Notes: generated from the letters alone by a model not told the origin. 64,000 nt of DNA from an uncultured Acidobacteriia bacterium (GCA_903875575.1 CAIQWJ010000024.1:124001-188000); one strand, 5' to 3'; positions 21,050 through 30,441 are shown, counted from the stretch's first letter. Program-made: numbers and translations.

Positions 21050-21970
21050 ATGACACGCCCCGTCGTCCTTCTCTTCGCGGCCGCCTGCATGGCGTACCCG
21101 CAGCAGCCGAAGTTCGACGTGGCGTCGGTGAAGCCCGCGGGCGAGTTCATCCCCGGTGCCTTCGGCCGCATAGACGGTGGCCCCGGGACCGCCGACCCGG
21201 GCCGCATCACCTTCACCGGCGTGAGTCTGCAAACTCTTCTGATTTGGGCTTACAACGTGCGTCCGGATCAGATTTCCGGCCCGGCCTGGCTCGATGGTGA
21301 AACTTTCAAATACGCCTATACGATTTCCGCCACGTTTCCAACGCAAACCACGATGGAGCAGTTTCGACCCATGCTCCAGGCTCTTCTGGCGGAACGCTTT
21401 CATCTGACCCTGCACCACGAAACCAGAGGGTTTCCCGGCTATAACCTGGTGCTCGCGCCGGGCGGAACAAAACTGAAAGAAGCGTCACCCGAGGCGTCGC
21501 CCCGCCGTGGCTCCCGCTTCGTGACCCCTCCACCCGATGCCAAACCCGTTGACGAAATCCCCGCCTTGCCGTCGGGCATGGCAAGCGTCACGCGGACCCC
21601 GCCGCGGGGACAATGGGGCACCTTTCGGTCCACGTATCACGTGTCGATCGCCGACTTCCTACGCGGCCTGGGCGCTATGGTCAACGAATCGACCGGCGTC
21701 GAAATGGGCAAAAACGTCCCGCGCATCAACGACAAGACCGGTCTGACCGGAATCTATGAATTCACCCTGGAATTTGCGGGTATTTCGATCATCCCGATAG
21801 TGGAGGAGTCGCCGACAGAAACCGGTGCGCGCGACCCCGGCAACGGCGGCGGCCAAACAATCTTCGTGGCGCTCGAAAAACAACTGGGTCTGAGTCTCGA
21901 AAAAACCCAGTCCGTTCCAGTCGACACCCTGGTGATCGACCACGCCGAAAAAACTCCAGGCGAAAACTAA
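21050..21970 (+). CDS. TIGR03435 family soil-associated exported protein
   Basis: 306 residues with a short signal peptide (1 to about 18) and the family hallmarks: FDVASVKPA at the mature start, ITFTGVSLQTLLIWAYNV, FRPMLQALLAERFHLTLHHETRGFPGYNLVLAPGG, and the end VPVDTLVIDHAEKTPGEN. The family is greatly expanded in Solibacter-like Acidobacteria; its biochemical function is unknown. A second member is at 36900. It lies 39 bases after the anti-sigma gene but probably has its own promoter (TATACT seven bases before the ATG). Confidence 0.9.
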   Translation: MTRPVVLLFAAACMAYPQQPKFDVASVKPAGEFIPGAFGRIDGGPGTADPGRITFTGVSLQTLLIWAYNVRPDQISGPAWLDGETFKYAYTISATFPTQTTMEQFRPMLQALLAERFHLTLHHETRGFPGYNLVLAPGGTKLKEASPEASPRRGSRFVTPPPDAKPVDEIPALPSGMASVTRTPPRGQWGTFRSTYHVSIADFLRGLGAMVNESTGVEMGKNVPRINDKTGLTGIYEFTLEFAGISIIPIVEESPTETGARDPGNGGGQTIFVALEKQLGLSLEKTQSVPVDTLVIDHAEKTPGEN

Positions 21971-21981
21971 GATCGTCCTCC

Positions 21982-23151
21982 ATGCGAACGGTGATGATGC
22001 TCAAGATGATCAGATATTCGTGGTTGGTAGCACCCACGTTGACGATTTTGCTCGGTGTCGCTTTGGTCGGCCAGCCGATTGTGGTGCGCGCCCGAAAGGG
22101 TGATGGAGGGCCAGCGGTCAAAGCAGAGCTCAACGGTCCGTCGTCCATTACGATCGACCCTGAAGGCAATCTCTACGTGTACGAAGGTGTCGGACTCGAC
22201 GTCCGAAGAATTGACGGCCGTACGGGTATCATCACGACGATCCTGACAGGTTGCGTTGAGCCCTGGAAGAAACCTCGTCCGACCGGTTGCCTTCCACCGA
22301 TCGGCAAAATCGGTTTTGATCCTGCCGGTGACCTGCTTCTTTCGGAGTTTACGTATAATCAACTGGTCAAATTCGACTTCTCAAGTCGCTCGCTCAACGC
22401 CGTGGCGGGTAATGGGGACCTGCATTATAGCGGTGACGGTGGGAAGGCCACTGACGCAGGAATCGCGGTGTCCTACTGCTTTTCTCATGACGGACAGGGC
22501 AACCTGTTTGTTTGCGATTCCACTTACCGTATCCGGCGGATGGATGGCCAGACAGGAATTATCGCAACCGTTGCCGGCCACGGTGAGCGAGGTTTTGGTG
22601 GCGATGGCGGCCCAGCTCTCGATGCGAAGTTCGGCGTGCTGGTGAGTATGGCTGTGGACCGGTTCGGAAGTCTCTACGTGGCGGACGACACCAGCAACAG
22701 GATTCGCCGCATAGATAGCCGAACCGGAGTCATCGATTCGTTTGTCGGGGCGGCCGAACCCGCCAAAGGGGGTTCCACTTTCATTCCGTTTGTGGAGTTC
22801 AGCAGGGAAGGTGGACCCGCAGCAATGGCACGCTTCAATAGCCCTCGTTCATTGATCTTTGACCCGAACGGCAACCTTGTATTTGCCCTTCAGGGACGGG
22901 TTTGCAAAATCGACAATCTCGGCAATCTGAAGACAATTGCCGGCACCGGCGAGGATGGATACAGTGGCGATGGCGGAGCGGCGATAAAGGCCCGAATAGG
23001 CCCAAATGGACTCGCCATGGACAAGCGCGGAAATCTGTTTATTGCGGAATATGAAAGCAATCGCATCCGGCGTGTGGACGCACAAACCGGCGTCATTACC
23101 ACCGTTGCAGGGAATGGCCTGCCGCATCGCCCACCACAGTCAATCATGTAG
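21982..23151 (+). CDS. exported NHL-repeat propeller protein
   Basis: 389 residues. After a hydrophobic N-terminus (about 12-30) come NHL-type repeats with motifs such as GDGGPA, AELNGPSSITIDPEGNLYV, VAGNGDLHYSGDGGKA and ADDTSNRIRRID, about six blades. NHL propellers usually bind proteins or carbohydrates; no enzyme motif is visible. It starts 11 bases after the TIGR03435 gene and may be co-transcribed. The function is not recognisable. Confidence 0.82.
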   Translation: MRTVMMLKMIRYSWLVAPTLTILLGVALVGQPIVVRARKGDGGPAVKAELNGPSSITIDPEGNLYVYEGVGLDVRRIDGRTGIITTILTGCVEPWKKPRPTGCLPPIGKIGFDPAGDLLLSEFTYNQLVKFDFSSRSLNAVAGNGDLHYSGDGGKATDAGIAVSYCFSHDGQGNLFVCDSTYRIRRMDGQTGIIATVAGHGERGFGGDGGPALDAKFGVLVSMAVDRFGSLYVADDTSNRIRRIDSRTGVIDSFVGAAEPAKGGSTFIPFVEFSREGGPAAMARFNSPRSLIFDPNGNLVFALQGRVCKIDNLGNLKTIAGTGEDGYSGDGGAAIKARIGPNGLAMDKRGNLFIAEYESNRIRRVDAQTGVITTVAGNGLPHRPPQSIM

Positions 23152-23178
23152 CGCTCATGCTGCCTCATTCCCGATTCA

Positions 23179-23184
23179 TATAAA
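23179..23184 (+). promoter_or_regulatory. -10-like box TATAAA before the cupin gene
   Basis: TATAAA ends nine bases before the ATG at 23194 and no SD is present, so a leaderless or nearly leaderless transcript is likely. Confidence 0.4.
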
Positions 23185-23193
23185 ATCAAACCA

Positions 23194-23631
23194 ATGCACC
23201 CGACTCGAAGAGACCAATTCACGCTCCTGTTACCCGCGCTCGCAGCCATCACCGCAAGCCGCGCCCAGTCCGCAGACCTTCCGACCCTCAAGTCCGTCGC
23301 ACACCGCTTCGATGACCTGCCCTCCCGGCCGAGCGGCAAAAACATCTCCCATGCCATCTTTGACGGACTCACCCACTCCGGCTTCCGCATCGAGGCACAC
23401 GAGACGGAACTCGCACCAGGCGGCGAACCTCACCCGCCGCATCATCACTCGAACGAAGAGATGTTCATGATCGTTGACGGAGCGCTCGATTTCACGGTCA
23501 ACGGCACCACCACGAGACTCGGACCCGGAGGCCTCGGCTTCGCCGGCTCAAACGACGAACACGGAGTCAGAAACCCCTCCACCGACACGAAAGCACGTTA
23601 CTTCGTAGTCGCCTTCGGACCCGTAGCTTAA
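23194..23631 (+). CDS. exported cupin-domain protein
   Basis: 145 residues with a probable Tat-like or Sec signal (MHPTRRDQFTLLLPALAAITASRAQS) and a single cupin barrel. Motif 1, including HPPHHHSNEEMFMIVDG, carries several metal-binding histidines and a glutamate; motif 2 is at FAGSNDEHGVRNPS. It is a small exported metal-binding cupin of unknown substrate. It is convergent with the patatin gene, with a CCGCC/GGCGG hairpin at 23637-23651 between them. Confidence 0.83.
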   Translation: MHPTRRDQFTLLLPALAAITASRAQSADLPTLKSVAHRFDDLPSRPSGKNISHAIFDGLTHSGFRIEAHETELAPGGEPHPPHHHSNEEMFMIVDGALDFTVNGTTTRLGPGGLGFAGSNDEHGVRNPSTDTKARYFVVAFGPVA

Positions 23632-23655
23632 TAACCGCCTGCGAGGCGGCCCTCC

Positions 23656-25878
23656 CTAAAAAAACCGCCCCAGTTGGAAATACCATTTGCGATGTCCCGA
23701 ATCGCCCACGCTGCCCCCCACGAATAACGGCCCCAGCAAAGTCCGCAGCAGCACCCCGGCACTACCGTCCATCGGCAGCGCAGTCGCCTTCACCGCCCCG
23801 TACATTTTCGCCACTTCGTAACTCGCCACCAGGTAAACACGGCCATCGGTAAATGGAGCGGACGCATTGATCTGCTTCATGACTCCCACTCGCGCCAGGA
23901 AGTACTGATTGCCGATCAGTTCGTTCGTGCCATACGCGCTGAGCCTCTGCGGACCACCAAGCCGGAAAAACGGCAGGCCGGAATTGTGCGCGTTGAAAAC
24001 CGTCCCGCTCTCCATGCTCGCGAACACAGTATTCCGCACACCCCACGGCAGGAACGCCTCAGACCCGCCATCAAACACCGGAACGCCCTTCGCGGAATCC
24101 GGATTCGCATCCACCCAACGCAGGTTCGCGTGCGCCCGCATCCCCGAGTGAGGAATGATCTCGTCATCTACCCGATCCAACGCATACGAAACGTGCGCGG
24201 CGCCGTATCGCCCGGAAACCAAAGGAAACACCGCCGGATCGCCCACCCGTGTAATCGTGTGCACATAGCTTGCTTCGTATCCGAACCGAAACTCCCCGGT
24301 ATTCGACAAACTGTATCCCACGTCCACCCCTCCCCCCGCATTGTGTTCGCGATCCACGGCCAGCAGGCGCGAATGTTCATAGAAATCCAGGGCCCGGTTC
24401 TCCGCGAATACGCGCGGCGCCACAAACCAGTTGCTGAGTGGAGCAAAAGGATGAAAGTATTCGCTGCGAACGCCCCAGGAAGAACCCATCATCAGGTCGG
24501 TACGTAATGCAGAGCGAAAGCCGCCGAAATCGGCCGCGGTGATGCGCGCCGTGAAAGACGCCCTCGTATTCAGATAGTCGGAACCATCAATGGCAACGGC
24601 GGGCTGCAGCGTTAGCGGGCGCGAATTGAATCGGTGAACATAGACCGCGAGACCAGTTTTGCCATCACGCTCAATCGCCGCATAAGTGAGATAGGAAAAG
24701 ACCCCCATCCCCTTGATCGTCCGTATCTGCGCCTCCACCCACGCCGGGTCCAGCGGCTTGCCGATCTGCCCGGCGAAATAACTCCCCAGCTGACCCGCAA
24801 GCGCAGTGTTCTTTCCCGCAGCCGTGCCGGGAGACTCATCAAGGCCTTCAATCGTCACGAACACCGGAACCGGCAGCAGCGACTTTCGCCGCATCTCCCT
24901 CTTCTGCACATACGCAAGCCAGTCTTCGTCATCCAGACTGAATTTGGTCAGGACGGCCTTCCGTTTCTCCCCTCCCTCCACCCCCCGGTTCATAATCTCC
25001 TCGGCCCTGGAGAAATCGCCCACGGAATAGCCTGCAAGATTGACCGGCACCACCATATCGGCCAGGTCTATATTGTGACGTTCGTTGGCGATCGTCACCG
25101 CAGTCAGCGAGCGAGTCAGTACGTCAATGGCCGTGTGGGGCGTGTTGGGATCGTACGGATCTCTCGCCATATACACCGCGATCACGATATCCGCGCCCAT
25201 TTCCTTCACAAGGTCCACCGGCAGATTATTGAGCAGACCGCCGTCGACAAATTCCTGCGACGACTGGCCCGCGACGGCTTTGAGCACCGGCGCATAGTAG
25301 CCAGGAATCGACATCGTCGCCCGCAAAGCCCGGTCCAGCGGCCCGCTGGAGAAAACCTGTTGTTTCGCTGTCACCAGATCCATCGCCACGCAGCGGAACG
25401 GTGTGGGTAAGTCATTGAAGCTCGCAATGCCGCCATACGGGAGCGCGATCTCGTTCAGTAAAAGGTCCAGTTCCTGCCCGGAATTCAGCCCGCCTGGAAG
25501 ATCAATCCCGTGGCGCAACCCCAGCACCGTCGTGTTGGCCAGCGTCCGGTCGTCTTCCTTCCGCCGGAATGCAAGGCTCTTGTAATCTGCCTCGCCGTTC
25601 ACCAGCTTGTTCCAGTCAAGGGTGCCGACCTTGCGCCGCATCTCGGCCGCCGTCATCCCCGAAGCATAAAAGCCCCCGACCAGGCCCCCCATACTGGTGC
25701 CTGCGACGTAATCGATGGGAATGTGATGGTCTTCCAGCCATTCGATCAGCCCGACGTGCGCAAGGGCAAGCGCTCCACCGCCCTCAAGCGCCAGCCCGAT
25801 AGTGGGGCGCTTCTGCGCCTGCGCGGGAGACAGAAATGCAAGAGCGAAGCAAGCGCACGCTGCAATAGTTGCTTTCAT
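23656..25878 (-). CDS. patatin-like phospholipase fused to outer-membrane barrel
   Basis: 740 residues from the ATG at 25878, which gives a clean signal peptide (to about residue 22); a TTG 12 codons upstream is open but less likely. The patatin domain has the oxyanion GGGALALAHVG, the nucleophile elbow GTSMGG and the catalytic aspartate in DGGLLNN, all intact. A POTRA-like stretch (about 300-385) and a C-terminal BamA/surface-antigen barrel (to the end, final Phe) follow. This is the PlpD-type architecture, in which a lipase is passed through or anchored by its own barrel. Confidence 0.87.
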   Translation of the reverse strand: MKATIAACACFALAFLSPAQAQKRPTIGLALEGGGALALAHVGLIEWLEDHHIPIDYVAGTSMGGLVGGFYASGMTAAEMRRKVGTLDWNKLVNGEADYKSLAFRRKEDDRTLANTTVLGLRHGIDLPGGLNSGQELDLLLNEIALPYGGIASFNDLPTPFRCVAMDLVTAKQQVFSSGPLDRALRATMSIPGYYAPVLKAVAGQSSQEFVDGGLLNNLPVDLVKEMGADIVIAVYMARDPYDPNTPHTAIDVLTRSLTAVTIANERHNIDLADMVVPVNLAGYSVGDFSRAEEIMNRGVEGGEKRKAVLTKFSLDDEDWLAYVQKREMRRKSLLPVPVFVTIEGLDESPGTAAGKNTALAGQLGSYFAGQIGKPLDPAWVEAQIRTIKGMGVFSYLTYAAIERDGKTGLAVYVHRFNSRPLTLQPAVAIDGSDYLNTRASFTARITAADFGGFRSALRTDLMMGSSWGVRSEYFHPFAPLSNWFVAPRVFAENRALDFYEHSRLLAVDREHNAGGGVDVGYSLSNTGEFRFGYEASYVHTITRVGDPAVFPLVSGRYGAAHVSYALDRVDDEIIPHSGMRAHANLRWVDANPDSAKGVPVFDGGSEAFLPWGVRNTVFASMESGTVFNAHNSGLPFFRLGGPQRLSAYGTNELIGNQYFLARVGVMKQINASAPFTDGRVYLVASYEVAKMYGAVKATALPMDGSAGVLLRTLLGPLFVGGSVGDSGHRKWYFQLGRFF

Positions 25879-25967
25879 AATGGCGAGATATCGCACAAGC
25901 ACTTTGACAGCCAAAGTCCCTGTTTTCCGGCCTCGGAGGTCGATATCCGCAAGTATTGGCAGCCCGG

Positions 25968-27107
25968 CTACTTCGTCACCGGCGTGTAGCCCTGCCAGAC
26001 GTATTCCAGAGCTTCGGGCAGGGTCTGCCGTTTCGTAGCGCCATCGGTATGTCCGGCATTGCGCGCGAAGACGAACTGGTAGTGATAGCCCTTCTCCGCC
26101 AGCACGCGAGCCATGTTCTCATTGGCCTGCACCCAATCGTGCATCCCGTCGCGCACGTAGTAGTTGTCGTGGTCGCCCACTTCCAGCCAAAGACGCAGCG
26201 GCTTCGCCGGACTGTTCGGAATCAGCGTTTCGTGATAACCCCACGCCCCGTGCGGCGTCTCGGGATTCCAGGGCCACTGGTTATTGATGTAGGTGCCCGA
26301 GTAAGTGAGCACGCGATGGTACAGATCCGGGCGATACCACGCCATCCCCATAGCCGCCGAACCACCGGAGCTGCCGCCCATGGTGGCGCGCCCGTCAGGG
26401 TCTCTGGTCAATCTGACGTTGTACTGCTTCTCCACCAGCGGCAGCACTTCCGCTTCCACAAATTCGGCGTACTTTCCCGAAAGCGTGTCATACTCGAGCC
26501 CGCGCTCGCTGCCCTGCGCATCGCCGCCGCCGTTGCCAATCGAGATGGCGATCATCACCGGCACGCGCTTCTGCGCAATGAGGTTATCCAGGCACACGAA
26601 CAGGCCCGCATCAGGTCCATCGGCACCCACAATAAACGGAGCGATGCTGCCGGGCACATACTGTTTGGGGACATAGACCGCGACCCTCCGCATCCATGGC
26701 GCGGGGTGGCTGGTCGGGACCCGGAATTTCGCGGGATCGTCGGGATCAGGCGTGCCCACCGTATTGGGTTCGCGGACAATCCCCGGATAAAACTTGCTGT
26801 CCTTTGACTCCATAGTGAAGTTGTAAACCGTGCCCTTTGGAACGTCTTCCTGCGCGGTCATCTCAGAAGCCGCGGGATGCGTCGGGCCCAGAATGAAGTT
26901 GCCATCTTCCTTCGCGGGAGCGTTGGTCCCGTCGGGCAGTTCTTTGGCAGTGACATACCCGGCTGTGTGGGGATCGCGTGTGGGGTTGGGCGGACGTGGC
27001 TGAGGCCGAGCAGCTCCAGGCGGCAAAGGCGCTTCAGCCGAGGCCTGTTGCGCAGGAGCGAGCGCGGCAAATACCATCAGGCCGATCAGACAGGCGAGAA
27101 CTTTCAT
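25968..27107 (-). CDS. exported esterase of the enterochelin-esterase-like family
   Basis: 379 residues: signal peptide (1 to about 19), a proline-rich linker (25-45), then an alpha/beta-hydrolase esterase domain with the nucleophile in GGSSGG (about 243-248), an acid in LEVGDHD and the histidine near RNAGHTDG. It resembles putative esterase/Fes-like proteins common in Acidobacteria; the substrate is unknown. A second, distant homologue is at 58622. No SD; TATCAT ends six bases before the ATG, suggesting a leaderless start. Confidence 0.83.
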   Translation of the reverse strand: MKVLACLIGLMVFAALAPAQQASAEAPLPPGAARPQPRPPNPTRDPHTAGYVTAKELPDGTNAPAKEDGNFILGPTHPAASEMTAQEDVPKGTVYNFTMESKDSKFYPGIVREPNTVGTPDPDDPAKFRVPTSHPAPWMRRVAVYVPKQYVPGSIAPFIVGADGPDAGLFVCLDNLIAQKRVPVMIAISIGNGGGDAQGSERGLEYDTLSGKYAEFVEAEVLPLVEKQYNVRLTRDPDGRATMGGSSGGSAAMGMAWYRPDLYHRVLTYSGTYINNQWPWNPETPHGAWGYHETLIPNSPAKPLRLWLEVGDHDNYYVRDGMHDWVQANENMARVLAEKGYHYQFVFARNAGHTDGATKRQTLPEALEYVWQGYTPVTK

Positions 27108-27128
27108 TGCGGCATGATATCAGGCAGA

Positions 27129-27181
27129 CGTCTTCTCTGTGCTCTCTGTGGGGCCTCCGTGTTCTTTGTGTGAAATCCGTG
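27129..27181. repeat. degenerate CTCTGTGG/CCGTGTT repeat
   Basis: TCTCTGTGCTCTCTGTGG, then CCTCCGTGTTCTTTGTGTG and ATCCGTGT: a loose member of the dispersed ATCTGTGTTCATCTGTGG family seen at 29752, 30772, 31401 and 38228. Confidence 0.4.
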
Positions 27182-27239
27182 TCCAGTTTAAGCCCGGCTT
27201 GACATGCCTCCGGTGCCCCTCTACGATGGAGGACATACC

Positions 27240-28322
27240 ATGAAAGCATCTTCCCGTCGAGAGCTCCTGGGCAGCATGGCAGCTGTCGCAGCCGGAGCAA
27301 CCATTGCCGGCGTTCATCCGGCTGACGCGCAAACAGCCCGTGTCGCCACGCCGGCGGCCCGCCGCCCCGCTGACGAGCCCTTCGGCTACTGCCTCAACAC
27401 CAGTACCCTTCGCGGTCACCAGATGGACATCGCCGCCGAGATCGCGCTCGCCGCGAAGGTCGGTTTTCACGCCATCGAGCCGTGGACCAATGAACTCGAC
27501 GCTTACGTCCAGGCGGGAGGCACGCTGAAGGATCTCGGCCAGCGTATCAGGGATGCCGGACTCGTCGTCGAAAACGTGATCGCGTTCAACTCCTGGCTGA
27601 GCGATGATGACGCGACTCGCGCCGCTGGCATGGAGACCATCAAACTCAATATGGACAAGGTCGCACAGATCGGCGCGAAGCACATCGCGACGACTCCCGG
27701 CGGCGGTGGTGGCGGCCGCGCCGGTGGCGGTCGTGGCGGTGCAGGGGGCGGCAGCGGTCGCGGCGCCCAGGGCGCAAGCGGGCGTGCCGGCGGAGCCGTT
27801 GCAGGCTTCACCCCGCCGCCGGCTCCGGCACCCGTCAGCCTCGACAACGCGGCAAAGTACTACCGCGAAGCCCTGGACCTCGGACGGAAAATGGGCGTCC
27901 TGCCGCTGTGCGAATTGTGGAGTTCCAACGCAATACTCGGACCCCTCGCGCACGGCGTGTACGTCACCACCGCGGCGGGCGACCCCGACGCGAGTCTCCT
28001 GCTCGACATCGTGCACCTCTATCGCAGCGGGACGCAGTTCGAAGCCCTGCGGCAAATCAACGGAGCGTCCCTGCATATATTCCATGTGAACGACTATCCG
28101 CAGGCTGACGACCCCACCAGGATCACCGACGCCCAGCGGGTTTATCCCGGCGACGGGATCGCGCCGCTCAACACCATCTTCCGTGCCCTGCGCGACAACG
28201 GGTTCCGCGGTTATCTGTCGCTCGAGCTTTTCAACACGGACTACTACAAGAAGCCGGCCGAGGAGAACGCGAAGACGGGGATCGACAAGGTTCGTGCAGC
28301 CGTTAAGAAAGCGCTCGCCTGA
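27240..28322 (+). CDS. exported sugar-phosphate isomerase/epimerase-like TIM-barrel protein with Gly-rich insert
   Basis: 360 residues from the ATG at 27240, preceded by GGAGG. A twin-arginine signal (SSRRELLGSMAAVAAGAT) is followed by an AP-endonuclease-2/xylose-isomerase-like barrel: GYCLNTSTL, KVGFHAIEPW, LCELWS and a metal-ligand-like DIVHLYRSG ... HIFHVNDYP ... LSLELF. A roughly 33-residue Gly/Arg-rich insert lies near 160-192 in a loop of the barrel. It probably acts on a sugar or cyclitol in the periplasm. A related but divergent exported isomerase is encoded convergently at 28524. Confidence 0.85.
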   Translation: MKASSRRELLGSMAAVAAGATIAGVHPADAQTARVATPAARRPADEPFGYCLNTSTLRGHQMDIAAEIALAAKVGFHAIEPWTNELDAYVQAGGTLKDLGQRIRDAGLVVENVIAFNSWLSDDDATRAAGMETIKLNMDKVAQIGAKHIATTPGGGGGGRAGGGRGGAGGGSGRGAQGASGRAGGAVAGFTPPPAPAPVSLDNAAKYYREALDLGRKMGVLPLCELWSSNAILGPLAHGVYVTTAAGDPDASLLLDIVHLYRSGTQFEALRQINGASLHIFHVNDYPQADDPTRITDAQRVYPGDGIAPLNTIFRALRDNGFRGYLSLELFNTDYYKKPAEENAKTGIDKVRAAVKKALA

Positions 28323-28350
28323 TACCAACGCAATCATTGCCTTCCGATGA

Positions 28351-28366
28351 ACTGTAAAGGAGCGGT
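28351..28366. repeat. dispersed intergenic repeat, third copy (core)
   Basis: ACTGTAAAGGAGCGGT is identical to the core of the copy at 5306. It is followed at 28381 by CTTCGCGGCTCAC, where the other part of the element seems displaced. Confidence 0.5.
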
Positions 28367-28424
28367 ACCGAAAACTAACGGCTTCGCGGCTCACTAGTGT
28401 AGTGTCCAAAAATAACTGCGCAGC

Positions 28425-28468
28425 GTGTGGGGCAGGTTTTTAACCTGCTGGCCGGTTTCCAACCGGCC
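28425..28468. repeat. REP-like double hairpin (GTGTGGGGCAGG family)
   Basis: GTGTGGGGCAGG leads into two perfect hairpins: GCAGGTT/AACCTGC (28432-28448) and GGCCGGTT/AACCGGCC (28450-28468). A related element in the opposite orientation is at 60262-60288. It lies between two convergent isomerase genes and may act as a terminator or be a selfish repeat. Confidence 0.6.
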
Positions 28469-28523
28469 TTCTCCTGTGTCAAATAGCCCGACATCCGGTG
28501 CGGATCCTGGCTGAAGCATCGCC

Positions 28524-29603
28524 CTACGCGAGCGCGTCCTTTGCATACTTCACGCACTTCGCGAGTTCCGCTTCCCACGTCGACCCCTCGGGAACCAGGT
28601 ATTCGAACTCGACCCCGGCAGGGATCGCCCACTTGTTGTTCTTCAGCGTCTGCAGCACGTCGCGGATCGGAGTATCGCCCTGACCCCACGGCATGTTCTC
28701 CGAGCCGTCATGGCACACCTTCTTGCGGTCCTTCAGGTGCATGCTGAAGATGCGCGCGTGATGTTTCTCAATGAACGGCACCGGACTGACGCCCGTGCCC
28801 GCCACGTAGTGGCCGATATCGAGCTGAATGCCGTTTCGCGGCGACTGCGCCATCGCGGCATCCCAGGCGGTCATGTTCGCGAGCGTGTGCAGATGATAGC
28901 CGACATTCACGCCGTGCTTCGCCGCCGCTTCGCCGATCCGCTTCGACACCGCCGGGTCACCGGGCAGTTCCATCGTGATCTGTGAAGCGCCCACTGCTTT
29001 GGCGGCGTTGAACCAATACTCGTACTCGCCGTCAGACTGCACCAGGTTCAGTGTGGCGCGGAATGCATAGATTTGTACGCCGGCATCGTTGAACTTCTTC
29101 CGCACTTCGGCAAACCTGCTCATCGGCACGGACGTACGCCACGCCAGGATCTCGTCCGGGGTCTTGGTGGCAGCGCCGCCGCCCGGGGCGGGAGGTGTAC
29201 CAGGCACGCCGTTGACGCACGCAATCGCTCCGGGCGCAGGACTTGTTGCCGGTGCGGCGTTGGCTCCGCGTCCGGCCGCAGCCTGTGCCCCGCCCCCACG
29301 TCCGCCTGCCGCCGCCTGCGGCGCGCCAAGGTAGTTTTCGATCACGCCGGCTGTCAGCTCCGTGTTGCTGACACCCAGTCTCACCAGAGCCTTGAGGGCG
29401 CCCTCAAGATCAGTCGCTTCGGGGCCAAACCGATACGGCGCAAAAATACCAAATGGCACGCCGCCCCATGTTGAATTTGGCTTCGCCTGACCCAACAGAG
29501 ACGCCGGCCTCGTCATCAAGCCCACCGCCGGCACGGCCGCCAGCGCAAGCCTTCCCAATTCGCGACGCGAGTATAGACTCACGCAGTCTTTCTTCCCGCT
29601 CAT
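28524..29603 (-). CDS. exported sugar-phosphate isomerase/epimerase-like TIM-barrel protein with Gly/Ala-rich insert
   Basis: 359 residues with a Tat-type signal (YSRRELGRLALAAVPAV). TIM-barrel motifs: FGIFAPYRFG, LVRLGVSNTEL, ITMELPGD, LDIGHYVAG, FSMHLKDRKK and GVEFEYLVPEG, where metal-ligating Glu/Asp/His are retained. A Gly/Ala/Arg-rich insert of about 50 residues, ending in a proline-rich stretch, sits at about 95-150. The homologue at 27240 is on the other strand, facing it. Likely periplasmic isomerase or epimerase of unknown sugar. Confidence 0.83.
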   Translation of the reverse strand: MSGKKDCVSLYSRRELGRLALAAVPAVGLMTRPASLLGQAKPNSTWGGVPFGIFAPYRFGPEATDLEGALKALVRLGVSNTELTAGVIENYLGAPQAAAGGRGGGAQAAAGRGANAAPATSPAPGAIACVNGVPGTPPAPGGGAATKTPDEILAWRTSVPMSRFAEVRKKFNDAGVQIYAFRATLNLVQSDGEYEYWFNAAKAVGASQITMELPGDPAVSKRIGEAAAKHGVNVGYHLHTLANMTAWDAAMAQSPRNGIQLDIGHYVAGTGVSPVPFIEKHHARIFSMHLKDRKKVCHDGSENMPWGQGDTPIRDVLQTLKNNKWAIPAGVEFEYLVPEGSTWEAELAKCVKYAKDALA

Positions 29604-29617
29604 AAACAGCCCCTCTT

Positions 29618-29643
29618 TCTATGTGAACGCCACGAAGGCCACT
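29618..29643. repeat. possible reverse-oriented copy of the GTGG/TTC repeat family
   Basis: The minus strand reads AGTGGCCTTCGTGGCGTTCACATAG, loosely like the other CTGTGG/TTCATC strings. The rest of the 29604-29859 gap shows no gene. Confidence 0.25.
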
Positions 29644-29751
29644 CAAAGCAGAAACCAGCGCGCCGTTTTAGCCGCCTGTATCCTAACACAGGGCATACCC
29701 AAAAACTAGGGCCCCGGTGTTTCCAACCAGTCCAAAGTGCCTTTGCCTTTA

Positions 29752-29787
29752 TTCGTGTTCATCTGTGTGCATCTGTGGCAAAAGGTT
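29752..29787 (+). repeat. ATCTGTGTTCATCTGTGG-type repeat
   Basis: TTCGTGTTCATCTGTGTG followed by CATCTGTGGCAAAAGGTTT. The second half is nearly identical to the copy at 30772-30800, which shares CATCTGTGGCAAAAGGTTT. Confidence 0.65.
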
Positions 29788-29859
29788 TGGGCCCCCGGAC
29801 GTCGAGGCGCGCCTTCAGCAGGTGGCGTTCACCACGGGCAAGGAATGCCGATTCGAGTG

Positions 29860-30441
29860 TCAAAGACGTGCCAGACTTCCGGCAAGCCAGCGCGGGATAC
29901 GTTGCGCCCGGAAGACGACTTCTCCCTTTTCGGCCTGCAACAGAATCTCGGGCGTTTCCCCCCAGCCGCCGTTCTCGTATACGTAAATCAAATCCATCTC
30001 ACGAATAGCCCGTCACAGGTTGGCCAGGCTCGACTCGTAGATGCCGCGCAATTTCTGCTCCGGCGCGCTGTGGCCTCCCCTGTCGGCCCGCATCTTCACC
30101 CTCTCCAGGTGCATCTCGAAGTTCGGGAGGCCGAGGTAACGCATTTCGATGACGAAACCGGCGCGCCTCGCCAAAGCCGCCTGGTCAAACGTGACCGCGC
30201 TGCGAAGCGTCGTTTGAAAAGCGCAGCTGCTTCGCCCCTCAATGTGAGCGAGCACGAACCGCTCAAACAATGTGCTCACGCGGGCGCGAATGTCGCACGG
30301 AATATCGCTGTACGATCCCTTGTTCAGGGCCGCGGCCTGATCGTCAGCGTTGAAATAGTCCACACCAAAAGCCGCCACCGGAAAGGCTGTAGACTTTCCG
30401 CTTCCGGGCGGACCGGCGACGATGAACATCTTGGGCGGCAT
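29860..30441 (-). pseudogene. zeta-toxin-family gene interrupted by an in-frame TGA
   Basis: The first 142 codons encode a zeta-toxin-like P-loop kinase: Walker A GPPGSGKST at residues 9-17, NADDQAA near 31 and a conserved ARRAGF segment. A TGA at 30015..30013 stops the frame after SSLANL, yet the same frame continues for 50 codons (RAIREMDLIYVYEN, GGWGETPEILLQAEKG, VVFRAQRIPRWLAGSL) to a second stop at 29862..29860. That continuation is the normal C-terminus of the family. The stop fits a CGA to TGA transition. It is preceded by a small antitoxin-like gene. Confidence 0.82.

Noticed and set aside
23634-23655. Rho-independent terminator between the cupin and patatin genes
   Set aside because: CCGCCTGCGAGGCGG can pair, but on neither strand is it followed by a T-run at the usual distance; noted as a hairpin only.
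30013-30015. TGA as selenocysteine in the zeta-toxin gene
   Set aside because: No downstream SECIS-like hairpin was recognised, the family does not use selenocysteine, and a simple CGA to TGA change explains it.
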